Shown here one piece after another: positions 30,314 through 39,315 of a stretch of DNA of 63,101 bases; the first letter of the stretch is position 1, and every line of letters begins with the position of its first letter. Source of the DNA: an uncultured Steroidobacter sp. GTDB taxonomy: Bacteria; Pseudomonadota; Gammaproteobacteria; Steroidobacterales; Steroidobacteraceae. The position numbers and the translations under genes are program-made. The stretch covers positions 1-63,101 of the forward strand of contig CAMLEO010000005.1 of assembly GCA_946478975.1 (NCBI GenBank). The letters are read 5' to 3'. The notes under the pieces are model-generated. The model was not told the origin of the DNA. It did no database searches and saw nothing but the letters and a program-made list of their open reading frames with translations.

Positions 30314-32705
30314 GTCGCGATGAGTCCTGACCGTCCAGCACGCTGCGCAGTCGCGCGGCCAGATCTTCGAAAGCAAAAGGTTTGGTGATCAGCTGCACGC
30401 CCGGGTCGAGCCGCCCGTGATGCACGATCACGTCACGTGCATAACCGGTGGCGAACAGCACTTTCAAATGCGGGTGCAGCTCCAGCGCCTGTTGCACCAG
30501 CTGCTGCCCGTTGATGCCGCCCGGAAGCACGACATCGGTGAACAACAGATCGATCTTGCCGGGCGTTTGTCTCAAAACATTCAAGGCGCTGTTCCCATCG
30601 CGCGCTTCGAGCACATCGTAGCCAAGCTCGCGCACCGTCTCGACGGTAAAAGCGCGTACATCGGCGTCGTCCTCGACCACCAGAATCGATTCGCGCCGGG
30701 CCAGCGCCGCCGTTCCGGATTGCCGTTCGTGTTCGGGCACCTCGGCATCGGGCCGCGCCGCGGGTAGATATATCCGTACGGTGGTGCCCGCACCGTCGGT
30801 GGAAGAGATGCGCACTTGTCCGCCCGACTGGCGCACGAATCCATACACCTGCGACAAGCCCAGGCCGGTGCCATGACCGACGCTCTTGGTGGTGAAGAAA
30901 GGTTCGAACGCGCGCGCCAGCACCTCGGGCGACATGCCGATGCCCGTGTCGCTCACATCGATGACGACGTATTCGCCGCGAGGCAGATTCTCTGTCGCCG
31001 CTTGCCCATCGGCCCTCAGGTCGACGTTCGATGTTTGGATGCGCAGCTTGCCGCCTTCAGGCATCGCATCGCGCGCGTTGACGGCGAGGTTCAGCAGCGC
31101 GATCTCCAATTGATTGCTGTCGATTTCGACGTGACGCAGCTCCGGCGCCAGCGAGGTTTCGATTTCAATCAGCTCGCCGAGCGTTCTCTGCAACATCTGC
31201 GACATGCTGAGCACCAGCCGGTTCACCGCGACCGGCCGAGGATTCAGCGGCTGCTTGCGAGAGAACGCCAGCAGATGTTGAGTGAGATTGGTCGCGCGAC
31301 GCGCACCGGCCATCGCGTGATCGGCCGCGCGACGCATGCGTTGCAGGTCGGGCGGCAGCTTGCGTTGTAACGTTTCGATGTTGCCGACGATGATCTGCAG
31401 CAGGTTGTTGAAGTCGTGCGCCAGTCCGCCGGTGAGCTGACCGACTGCTTCCATCTTCTGCGCCTGGCGCAAAGCCTCCTGCGCCTGTTCGAGCTGCGCC
31501 TGCGCTGCTTTGTCCTCGGTGATGTCGCGTCCGATCGCGTAGATACAACCGTGGCCTGGCGCCGATGACCACGACAGCCAGCGCGTCTCGCCATCGCTGC
31601 AATTGAAGCGGCACTCGAACGGGCGCAGTTTTTCCTGCGAGGCCTGCGACACGGCTTGCATCACGACCTCAGCGTCCTCGGGGTGCGCCAGCTTCCAGAA
31701 CAGCTGGCCGATGACTTCGTCGGCGCGATAGCCCAGCGTCGTCTGCCACGCCGGGTTCACTTCGATGAGCGCACCTGCCGGCGACATTACCGCGAACAGA
31801 TCCTGCGACAGCTGCCACAAGTGATCGCGCTCCGCCGTCTTGCGCGCAACTCGCAGCGTCAATGTTTGATTCAAGTCGTGGAGCGCGGTTTCGGCGAGCT
31901 TGCGTTCGGTGATGTCGTTGACGATGCCGATCAGGCGCGAGCAGGTGTCGCCGTCGAAGAACGTTCGGCCGGACAGCGACAGCCAGCGCTCCGGCGCATC
32001 GGGGCTGTCGCCAGGGATTCGAAACTCGATGGTGATGCGGCCCGGGTTCGCGGCGCTGAGTGCGTCATCGACGATCGCCTCGAGGCGGCGACGATCTTCG
32101 CTGCGGCAACTTCTCAACAATGTTTCTTTGGTGATGACGGCATCCGGCGCCCAACCGAACAGTTCCCGGCAGCGCGTATCGCAGTCCATCGCGAGCGTCT
32201 GCGGATCCAGCGCCCAACGGCCGAGGCCGGCGGTTTCCATCGCGAGCTGCGCACTGGTCTCGCTGATTCGCAAGGCTTCTTCGGCACGCATGCGCTCCTG
32301 CCGCTCGCGAGTTTCGGCGAAGGCGCGATCGACGGCGGCGGGCAGGCGGCTCAGCCCGCGTTTCATCACGTAGTCGGTGGCGCCACGGCGCAGCGCGTTG
32401 ATGGCGAATTCTTCGCCGACCACGCCAGAGACGAAAATGAAAGGCATGTCCGGACAGCGTTCGCGCACGATGTCCAGCGCCGCGAGCCCGTCGAAATCGG
32501 GCAGGGAATAATCGGCGAGCACCACGTCGTACTCGCCGCTTGCGAGCTCGCTCAGGAACTCGTCGCGTTTGGCGACGCGCGTCACGCTGGTGGGCGTCTC
32601 CGCTTTGGATAGATGCGTGATCGCGAGCTCGGTATCGATCTCGCTGTCTTCCAACAACAGGACGCGAACGAGTGCCTGGCTGCGCGGTGCGATCTGGGCG
32701 GCCAT
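30303..32705 (-). CDS. Hybrid histidine kinase REC-PAS-PAS-HisKA-HATPase-REC
   Basis: An 800-aa cytoplasmic hybrid kinase. Order: receiver at ~12-130 (phospho-Asp in DVVLADYSLPDFDG), PAS at ~150-270 (ending GIVNDITERKLAE), coiled coil, second PAS at ~300-410 (ending AIGRDITEDKAAQ), H-box GQLTGGLAHDFNNLLQII, HATPase (NLAVNARDAMPEGG; DTGIGMS; GTGLGLSQVYGF) and C-terminal receiver (ILVVEDDADVRA; DLLFTDVVLPGGING; TKPFAF). Lacks TM segments. It follows the Rcp1-like regulator with no gap and is likely in the phytochrome pathway. Confidence 0.92.
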   Translation of the reverse strand: MAAQIAPRSQALVRVLLLEDSEIDTELAITHLSKAETPTSVTRVAKRDEFLSELASGEYDVVLADYSLPDFDGLAALDIVRERCPDMPFIFVSGVVGEEFAINALRRGATDYVMKRGLSRLPAAVDRAFAETRERQERMRAEEALRISETSAQLAMETAGLGRWALDPQTLAMDCDTRCRELFGWAPDAVITKETLLRSCRSEDRRRLEAIVDDALSAANPGRITIEFRIPGDSPDAPERWLSLSGRTFFDGDTCSRLIGIVNDITERKLAETALHDLNQTLTLRVARKTAERDHLWQLSQDLFAVMSPAGALIEVNPAWQTTLGYRADEVIGQLFWKLAHPEDAEVVMQAVSQASQEKLRPFECRFNCSDGETRWLSWSSAPGHGCIYAIGRDITEDKAAQAQLEQAQEALRQAQKMEAVGQLTGGLAHDFNNLLQIIVGNIETLQRKLPPDLQRMRRAADHAMAGARRATNLTQHLLAFSRKQPLNPRPVAVNRLVLSMSQMLQRTLGELIEIETSLAPELRHVEIDSNQLEIALLNLAVNARDAMPEGGKLRIQTSNVDLRADGQAATENLPRGEYVVIDVSDTGIGMSPEVLARAFEPFFTTKSVGHGTGLGLSQVYGFVRQSGGQVRISSTDGAGTTVRIYLPAARPDAEVPEHERQSGTAALARRESILVVEDDADVRAFTVETVRELGYDVLEARDGNSALNVLRQTPGKIDLLFTDVVLPGGINGQQLVQQALELHPHLKVLFATGYARDVIVHHGRLDPGVQLITKPFAFEDLAARLRSVLDGQDSSRHAN

Positions 32706-33167
32706 TTACTTCGTGCTCCGATTGCCGCCGCCGCGCGGCGGAGTTTCATTGAGCACGCCCCAGAACATGCCCAAGTCCTGGATGGCTTCGAAGAACCGGT
32801 TGAAGTCGACCGGCTTGACGACGAATGCGTTGACGCCCAGTTCGTAGCTGCGCACCAGGTCGGACTCCTCGCGCGAGGAGGTGAGCATGACCATCGGAAT
32901 GGAACGCGTGAGCTGGTCCGATTTGATTTTCGCCAGCACTTCGAGGCCGTCGACCTTGGGCAGTTTCAAATCGAGCAGCACCACGGCCGGATCGCCGGGC
33001 AGGCGATCCTTGTAACGGCCGCGGCAATACAAATATTCCAGCGCCTCGGCACCGTCGCGGGCGACGACGATGTCGTTCGCCAGCTGGCACTTCGCGAGCG
33101 CCGCGAGTGTGAGCTCGACATCCTTGAGGTTGTCTTCGACCAGCAGAATGGGTCGCAGATCAGCCAT
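32706..33167 (-). CDS. Rcp1-like response regulator of the bacteriophytochrome
   Basis: A 153-aa single receiver domain of the Rcp1 subgroup: ILLVEDNLKDVELTLAAL, the insertion EALEYLYCRGRYKDR, phospho-Asp in VVLLDLKLPKVDG, MLTSSREESD and VNAFVVKPVDFNRF. Rcp1-type regulators are the usual cognate partners of (bacterio)phytochrome kinases. The ATG at 33167 overlaps the 3' end of bphP by 8 nt and the gene abuts the following hybrid kinase, so it is part of the same operon. Confidence 0.92.
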   Translation of the reverse strand: MADLRPILLVEDNLKDVELTLAALAKCQLANDIVVARDGAEALEYLYCRGRYKDRLPGDPAVVLLDLKLPKVDGLEVLAKIKSDQLTRSIPMVMLTSSREESDLVRSYELGVNAFVVKPVDFNRFFEAIQDLGMFWGVLNETPPRGGGNRSTK

Positions 33168-35390
33168 CGACACTGTCTCCTCTTCGAGGCAGGGCAAAAC
33201 GGAACTCGGCGCCTTCGTTCAAGATCCCGTGGGCTTCGATCCAGCCGCCGTGGCGTTCGATGATGCGGCGGGTGAGCGCGAGGCCGATGCCGGTGCCGAC
33301 GAACTCCTCCATGCGATGCAGGCGCTGGAACACGCCGAACAGCTTGTGCACGTACGCCATGTCGAAGCCGACGCCGTTGTCGCGCACGATATAAATGCAT
33401 TCGGTGCGGGTCTGCTCGCCGCTGATCTCGACGATCGCAGGCGAGCGATCGCGCGTGTATTTCAGCGCGTTGTCGACCAGGTTGTAGAGCGCCTGCCGCA
33501 GCAGGCCGGCATCGCCCGTGGTCGGCGGCAGCGGCTGGACGCGCCATTCGATCTGCCGCCCACGAATGTCGGGTTCGACCGAGCGCACGATTTCCTGGAT
33601 GAGCTTGTGCATATCCACCGGCGAGACCGCGAGCGTCGTGCGTCCCAGCTGCGAGAAGCTCAGCAAATCGTCGACCAGCTGGCCCGCCGATGCGGCTGCT
33701 TCATTGATGCTGTCCAGGTAATGCCGCGACTGATCGCTCAGTGACTTCTCACGTTCGTGCAGCAGCTGCGTGTAGCCGACGATGTGCCGGAACGGTGCGC
33801 GCAGATCGTGGCTGACGGAATAAGAGAACGATTCGAGCTCTTTGTTCGAACGCTGCAGCTGGCTGGTCAGCTCGGCGCGCTCTTCGGCACGACGAAGCAC
33901 GAAGTTGATGATGGCGGTCCGAAAGTCGAGCGCGCTGTCGATCTCCGCCTGCGACCAGGGCAGGGCGCGGCCTTTGACTTGCTCTTTCCAACTCGCGAAC
34001 GAGCTGCGGGGATGCAAGCGCTCGTGCGCGGCCTCGTTCGCTTTGCGCGGATCGCCGGCCCACAGCACCGTTCGCCCCACTTCGGGGCGGAACCAGAAGA
34101 TGTAGCTGGGATGAAGTTGTGAGATGGAGATCGCCAGCACGCCGCTCGCGACTTCGGCCAGGTCGGCGAACTCCGGCCATTGCACCGCCAGGCTGTCGGT
34201 TGCAAAGGACTCGACGCCCTGCGCTTGTAACTTTTCGGTGAGCATTCGCAGGCGAGCGGCGGGCGGCGAGACGCCGACGGTATAGATGCCATCATCGTGA
34301 AGTACGGCTGCACCCGTGGCTTCGGTCAGCGCCAGCCAGGCACGGCCGTGCGCCGCCAGGCCGCTTTGAAACGATTCGCTGCCCGCGATCTGCGTGAGCA
34401 ATTCACTTTCAATGCGCTTGAGCTCGATGCGCTTGGCTGCGTACGAGCCGCGCTCGCGGCCGCCAATGTGTTGTGACAGAACTTTGCCGAGCAGATCGCA
34501 GGCGGTGCGAGCCTGCGCGTTCACTCGCCGGGGCGTGCCGTTGTGACAGGAAACGAGGCCCACAGCTTGCCGTCCATCAGCACCGAAATGGACATCGACG
34601 CGAGCGTGCCCATATTCCGCATGTATTGCAGGTGAATCGGCGAGACGCTGCGGAGCGCGGCGAAACTCAGATCGAGCGGCTGGCCATCGCGCGGATGAAA
34701 CGCGGGCACCAGCGGCACCGGCTCGTAGTTCGCGTCCGGAATGATCCGCAGCCGGTTCAATCGATACAACTCGCGCGCCTGCGCCGGAATGTCGCTGGCC
34801 GGGAAGCGCAGGCCGAGATAGGAGGGCAGCACGCCGTCGCTGTCTTCGGCGAGCACTTCGCCGTTCCAGTGCTCGTCGAAACGATAGATCAGCACGCGAT
34901 TGAAACCGCTGATCTGCCGGAACTCGCGCGCGGCGGCGGAACAAAGCTCACCGACATCTTCGTACTCCGGCACGTCTTCCATGAAGCGGCCGATGCGCGG
35001 GTAATAGGCTTCGAGCGTTTCGCCTTCAGACGCCGGCGGCTGCTCGAACTCCAGAATGATGCCCTGGGGCGTTTGGTGGCCGAGCACCTGCAGGCGCTCG
35101 CCATTGATCTCCAGTGTTCTCAGGTAAGGGCTGTCCGGATTGCGCAGCCACGCGGTGATCTGACGTTCAGCGGCGCTGCCGATCAGGTCACGCAGCGACC
35201 GGCCGAGCACGGCCGCATGACGATCGTTGCCGAGTAGTGCCGAGGCGTTGGCACTCGCCTGCACGATCTGCTGACTCTCGGGATCCACAACCACGAGTGT
35301 CCCGTGCGGCTGAATGCTTCCCGGAATGCGGATAGGTTCTTGCGCGCAGAGATCGAGGTTGAGATCGGATGTAGAAACCGCTGACACCAT
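33160..35390 (-). pseudogene. bphP: Bacteriophytochrome histidine kinase, interrupted by a frameshift
   Basis: All phytochrome parts are present but in two frames. The 5' frame (35390 to 34521, 289 codons) holds the PAS domain with the biliverdin-binding Cys15 (LNLDLCAQEPIRIPGSIQPHG) and the GAF domain with PASDIP. Protein in this frame runs DGKLW and then off into a non-homologous tail. The second frame, open from 34944 to 33160, resumes the GAF end (GLVSCHNGTPRR), PHY domain (tongue motif PRSSFASW), H-box SYSVSHDLRAPFRHIVGY and HATPase (NLVDNALKYTRD; GTGIGLALTRRII). The junction is a GGG run (CCC on plus, 34559-34561); one more G would join the frames. Either a real loss-of-function or phase change, or a sequencing error. 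Confidence 0.85.
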
Positions 35391-35480
35391 CCGCGCTCAT
35401 GGAGCTTATTTTATGCGCGACTGAATGACTGGCGCGGGTAAAAAGTTCCGCTCGACCTTACATAGCAAACAAGATCCGCT

Positions 35481-35942
35481 TCACACTTCTTGCGGTCGAC
35501 GGCGGAACTGCAGAAACGACGTCAGGTAGCCGACCTGGTTGTACAGAATCTGGGCACGCGCATTTGTATTCTCGGTGTGCCAGTACACCCGCGCGACACC
35601 GCGTTCATCTGCAGCCCGGTACACGGCTTCGATCAGCGCGCGACCGGCACCACGACCGCGCGCGAGCGGATCGACGAACAAATCTTCGAGGTAGCAGTAA
35701 CCGCCTGGAGACCACGTCGACAGATGAAAGTGATAATGGACGAAGCCAGTCATCCGCTGTTCGTGATCGAGCGCCGCCAACCCGAACAATTCCTTGCGCT
35801 CCAGCAGGCGCCGCCACGTAAGGTCGGTCGTCGACTGCGGCAGTTCCTGCTCGTAGAACTTCAGGTACTGACCCCACAGCTCATCCCATCGCTGCCGATC
35901 TTCTGCCTGCAGGATGCGCGTGCGCGTCGCCAACGATGACAT
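35481..35942 (-). CDS. GNAT family N-acetyltransferase
   Basis: A 153-aa acetyltransferase. The acetyl-CoA-binding loop is visible as LFVDPLARGRGAGRALIEAVY (motif A, Q/RxxGxG/A), preceded by the beta strand GYCYLEDLFV, and followed by YWHTENTNARAQILYNQVGY (motif B, Tyr near the C-terminus). It resembles GNAT enzymes acting on small amines or polyamines; substrate unknown. It lies 90 bp downstream of the bphP start on the same strand order reversed, and is probably independently transcribed. Confidence 0.88.
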   Translation of the reverse strand: MSSLATRTRILQAEDRQRWDELWGQYLKFYEQELPQSTTDLTWRRLLERKELFGLAALDHEQRMTGFVHYHFHLSTWSPGGYCYLEDLFVDPLARGRGAGRALIEAVYRAADERGVARVYWHTENTNARAQILYNQVGYLTSFLQFRRRPQEV

Positions 35943-35992
35943 AACCGTCCTCAGTCTGCCTGGGTGAACAGGCAGTATAAGGCGTCGGTCAG

Positions 35993-36331
35993 TTATTTCT
36001 GACTGTCGATCTCGCGCTCGGCGTGCAGCCAGTCTTCGAGCTCGTGGCCCGGTTCGAAACCGCGGCGCTCGGCTCGCCAGTAGGCGCGTTCAGCAATTCT
36101 CGCTTCACGATTTTCGGACAGCGAGGGCAGGTCGCGCTGCTGCAGGTTCGATTTGGTGATCTCGACGTCGCTGCGCACTTCGCCCACCACGCCATCGGCG
36201 GCGCGATCTCGTTCGGCGGCTTCCGGGTCCGCCAGCTTCTGTTCCTCGTTCGTCACCGTCGTGACCGGCGGCAGTGTCGGCGTGCCTTTCTTTTTGGAAC
36301 GAGGGGAAGAACCTGAGGAACGACTGGCCAT
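35993..36331 (-). CDS. DUF2934 domain-containing protein
   Basis: A 112-aa hydrophilic protein with a Ser/Lys-rich N-terminus (MASRSSGSSPRSKKKG) and the C-terminal DUF2934 signature (IAERAYWRAERRGFEPGHELEDWLHAEREI). DUF2934 proteins are small and uncharacterised, often next to stress genes. The ATG at 36331 has GGAG at 6-nt spacing; an in-frame ATG two codons upstream would sit directly on that site, so the downstream one was preferred. Confidence 0.82.
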   Translation of the reverse strand: MASRSSGSSPRSKKKGTPTLPPVTTVTNEEQKLADPEAAERDRAADGVVGEVRSDVEITKSNLQQRDLPSLSENREARIAERAYWRAERRGFEPGHELEDWLHAEREIDSQK

Positions 36332-36448
36332 GATCATCTCCGCTGAAACGTTCGAGCATCCATCAATATTCGATGTGAGCAAAAGGTTCCAGCGAGCAAT
36401 TTGCCGACAGCGGCGATGACACCGAGGTCATCGCCGCTATTACTCACA

Positions 36449-37075
36449 TCAATGACGAGCGCGGCTCGACGAACCCCGTGCCGACTTGCTGCGGCTGCCG
36501 GCACGCGCCTGGCGACGCTTCGATGAAGACGTGCGGCTGGAGCGCGATCCGGACGAGCGCTTGCGTTGCGGCGCCGGCGTTTCCTCGGCCTCGATGCCCA
36601 TCTGCTCCATCAGCTCCATCTTGCGATGTGCCAGCTGGCTGCCGAGCTCTTTCAAGTCCAGCTCGGTTTCCTTCAGGCTCGGAAACATTTCCTTTTCCTC
36701 TTCCTTGACGTGGTGCTTGACGTATTCGCTCAGCACCTTCATCAGCGGCTTGAAGTGCGGGTCCTCGGGGGTGGACGCCTCGATCTTCGCAATCAGCTCC
36801 TTGGCGGAGCCGTGCTCGATCTCGGCCTCGTACACTTTCTCGTCGTCTTCCTCGCCGAACGCATCCTTGGCCTGCGGATACAGATATTCCTCTTCGATCT
36901 GCGTGTGGACGGTCAACATCTGACAGATGCGCGTCGCGAGCTCGGACTGCTCGCTCTCGTCGGCGTCTTCGAATTCCTCGAACAACGCTTCGACCGCGCG
37001 ATGATCCTGCTTGAGCAACGCGATCGCATCGAGCGGCGCGTCGGTCGAGCGGGTTGAGTGGGTGGCACGTGCCAT
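36449..37075 (-). CDS. Hemerythrin domain-containing protein with basic C-terminal tail
   Basis: A 208-aa protein with a hemerythrin-like four-helix bundle (residues ~15-150). Di-iron ligand pattern: His in KQDHRAVEALF, HxxxE in HTQIEEEYLYP, His in IEHGSAKEL, and His plus HxxxE in YVKHHVKEEEKEMFP. The last ~50 residues are very rich in Arg/Ser/Lys (KRSSGSRSSRTSSSKRR), perhaps for nucleic-acid contact. Possible roles are O2, NO or iron handling under stress. ATG at 37075 follows GGAG by 7 nt; an in-frame upstream extension to 37147 is less likely. Confidence 0.88.
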   Translation of the reverse strand: MARATHSTRSTDAPLDAIALLKQDHRAVEALFEEFEDADESEQSELATRICQMLTVHTQIEEEYLYPQAKDAFGEEDDEKVYEAEIEHGSAKELIAKIEASTPEDPHFKPLMKVLSEYVKHHVKEEEKEMFPSLKETELDLKELGSQLAHRKMELMEQMGIEAEETPAPQRKRSSGSRSSRTSSSKRRQARAGSRSKSARGSSSRARH

Positions 37076-37182
37076 GGCTTGCTCCTCGTTCCTAAGTGGC
37101 TGGCTCATGCACGCAATGAGTTGCAACTTGGCGAAGTTCCTGCGCACCGACCGCAGGCCACCCGAATATCAGCAAGCGAAGA

Positions 37183-39315
37183 TCAGGTTTCAGGCAGCTC
37201 TGCGAGGCGTTCGAGCAGGCGCGGATCGCCGGCGACGTGAACTTTTTCGGCGGGGCCGAGCCACGTCAGCGCTTCGGTGAGCGTGGTGGCGTCGTGAACT
37301 TTTTGTTCCGCCGTCAAACGATGCGGATCGGGGTGACCGCGAGTTTCAGCAGGGCGCGGCATGTTGCCGGTGACGTGCGCATAACGCGCCTGGCGGTCGG
37401 CGGCGAGATATCGCAACGCGTCGCGTGCCGGCTCTTTGGCCGCTGCCAGCAATTCGTCGCGTCGCTGGATTACCCACGGCGCATGTTTCTCTTCCGGCGT
37501 GCGCAGGATGCCGAGCGTATGCATCAGCTTGCCGACCAGCACGCTGCCGCTCATCTTCGACAGCGGAATTGCCAGCAGCAGGCCGCCCAGCGTCGGCGTC
37601 AACCACAGCAGCAGTGTCGGTGAGATCAGGTAAGCGATGACGCCGGTGAGCACGCCGATCACGCCGTGAACCCAATGAATGCGCGCAGCTTCGCTCCATG
37701 CCGTGGCATCGGTGCGACGGCGCTGAGCATTCCACCCCGAATCGCGGCCGGTGAGAATTTCGATCACATGCTGGGTCTGTACCACCATCATGATGGGCGC
37801 ATACAAGGCGGACAGGATTGTTTCCACCACGGTGCTCAACAGGATGCCCAGCGCGCCGCCACAGCCCTTGCGAACTTTGTTGTTGAAGATCGAGCGCAGC
37901 ATGCCGAGCACCTTGGGCGTGAACAGCACGATCATGGTGAAGATGAACAGGTCGGTCATGCGCTCGGCATCGAACTTCGGCCAGTCGGGAAACAATTGAA
38001 ACGTGTGGCTGAAATATTCCGGACGAATCAGCGTCGCCTGCAATGTCAGCGCAAAGCCGACGACCAGCAGCATCAGCCACAGCGGCGACGACAGATAACT
38101 CATGATGCCGATGAAGAAGTGACCGCGGCTCACGGTCGACAGCCCGTCGGCGCCGATGATCTTGGTATGTTGCAAGTTGCCCTGGGCCCAGCGGCGATCG
38201 CGCACGGCCACGTCGATGAGCGAGGGCGGGCTTTCTTCCCACGAGCCGTCGAGGTCCGGCGCCATGCGCACCTTCCAGCCGGCACGACGCATCAGCGCCG
38301 CTTCCACGAAGTCATGCGACAACACGTGACCGCCGAACGGTTTGCGGCCCGGCAGCTGCGGCATGCCGCAAGCCTCGGCAAACGCAGCGACGCGAATGAT
38401 CGCGTTGTGACCCCAATAGTTGCCCTCGTTGCCGGACCACGCCGCCACGCCGCGAGCGATGATGCCGCCGTACACGCGTCCGGCGAACTGCTGGATGCGT
38501 GAAAACAAACTGTAATGACCATGCAGCATCGGCACGGTCTGCAGGATGCCCAGGTGCGCATCGCCCTGCATGCGGCGCACGAGCTCGACCAGCGTTTCCG
38601 CTGACATCAAGCTGTCGGCGTCGAGCACGATCATGTAGTCGTAGCGGCCGCCCCAGCGCTTCACGAACTCTTCGACGTTGCCGGCTTTGCGGCCGGTGTT
38701 GTGCCAGCGCCGGCGGTACCACACCGGCATGACGTCGCGCAGCTCGCGTCGCAGCCGATCGACCGCGAGCGATTCGTTGATCCACGGATCGACCTGGGTC
38801 GAGTCGGAGATGATGACGATTTCGAAATGTTGAGCGGCGCCGGTCTGCGCCAGCGCTTCGGCCATCGCCTGCAGCGCCGAAGTGGTGTGCGACGGATCCT
38901 CGTTATAAATCGGCATCAGCAATGCGGTGCGCGAGCCCGCCAGTGCCGCTTGGGTTTTTGGCTTGTACAGCGGGACCAGCAGGCCGGTGATCGCCGAGGC
39001 GGCGGAGAATGCGATCCAGGCGAGCGTGATGGTGAAGAAAAAAATCATCACACCCTGCAGGACCGTCATGCGACCGAATTCGACGATGCCGAGCATTTCG
39101 TACACACCGTAACCGGTGATGCCGAGCGTGCCGAGGATCGCGAGCGCGCGTGCAAATATTACTCGCGACGGTGCCGGGCCCAACGCACGCACGACCTGCG
39201 GCGCATGACGCAAGTCCTGCACCGGCATATCGATCGGCCGCTCGAAAGGCATTCCGCCGCGCACGACGTCGCGGTTTTCGGTTTGAGACGCGGGGGATTT
39301 CAGCTGGCCGTCCAT
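37183..39315 (-). CDS. opgH: Glucans biosynthesis glucosyltransferase H
   Basis: A 710-aa inner-membrane GT2 enzyme making the linear beta-1,2-glucan backbone of osmoregulated periplasmic glucans from UDP-glucose. Seen: N-terminal TM pair (~50-115), cytoplasmic GT domain with LLMPIYNEDP, VVLDADSLMS-type DxD (read as IVLDADSLM), HDFVEAALMRRAGW and the processive-enzyme motif RRWAQGNLQH, then a cluster of C-terminal TM helices. It starts inside the 3' end of opgG (16-nt overlap), the conserved opgG-opgH order. A longer upstream open frame is antisense/shadow of opgG. Confidence 0.93.
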   Translation of the reverse strand: MDGQLKSPASQTENRDVVRGGMPFERPIDMPVQDLRHAPQVVRALGPAPSRVIFARALAILGTLGITGYGVYEMLGIVEFGRMTVLQGVMIFFFTITLAWIAFSAASAITGLLVPLYKPKTQAALAGSRTALLMPIYNEDPSHTTSALQAMAEALAQTGAAQHFEIVIISDSTQVDPWINESLAVDRLRRELRDVMPVWYRRRWHNTGRKAGNVEEFVKRWGGRYDYMIVLDADSLMSAETLVELVRRMQGDAHLGILQTVPMLHGHYSLFSRIQQFAGRVYGGIIARGVAAWSGNEGNYWGHNAIIRVAAFAEACGMPQLPGRKPFGGHVLSHDFVEAALMRRAGWKVRMAPDLDGSWEESPPSLIDVAVRDRRWAQGNLQHTKIIGADGLSTVSRGHFFIGIMSYLSSPLWLMLLVVGFALTLQATLIRPEYFSHTFQLFPDWPKFDAERMTDLFIFTMIVLFTPKVLGMLRSIFNNKVRKGCGGALGILLSTVVETILSALYAPIMMVVQTQHVIEILTGRDSGWNAQRRRTDATAWSEAARIHWVHGVIGVLTGVIAYLISPTLLLWLTPTLGGLLLAIPLSKMSGSVLVGKLMHTLGILRTPEEKHAPWVIQRRDELLAAAKEPARDALRYLAADRQARYAHVTGNMPRPAETRGHPDPHRLTAEQKVHDATTLTEALTWLGPAEKVHVAGDPRLLERLAELPET

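Noticed and set aside
34945..35390. The 5' phytochrome fragment as a stand-alone photosensory protein
   Set aside because: The frame stops within the GAF domain end, in a non-homologous tail, and the remaining domains follow at once in another frame; a broken gene is simpler.
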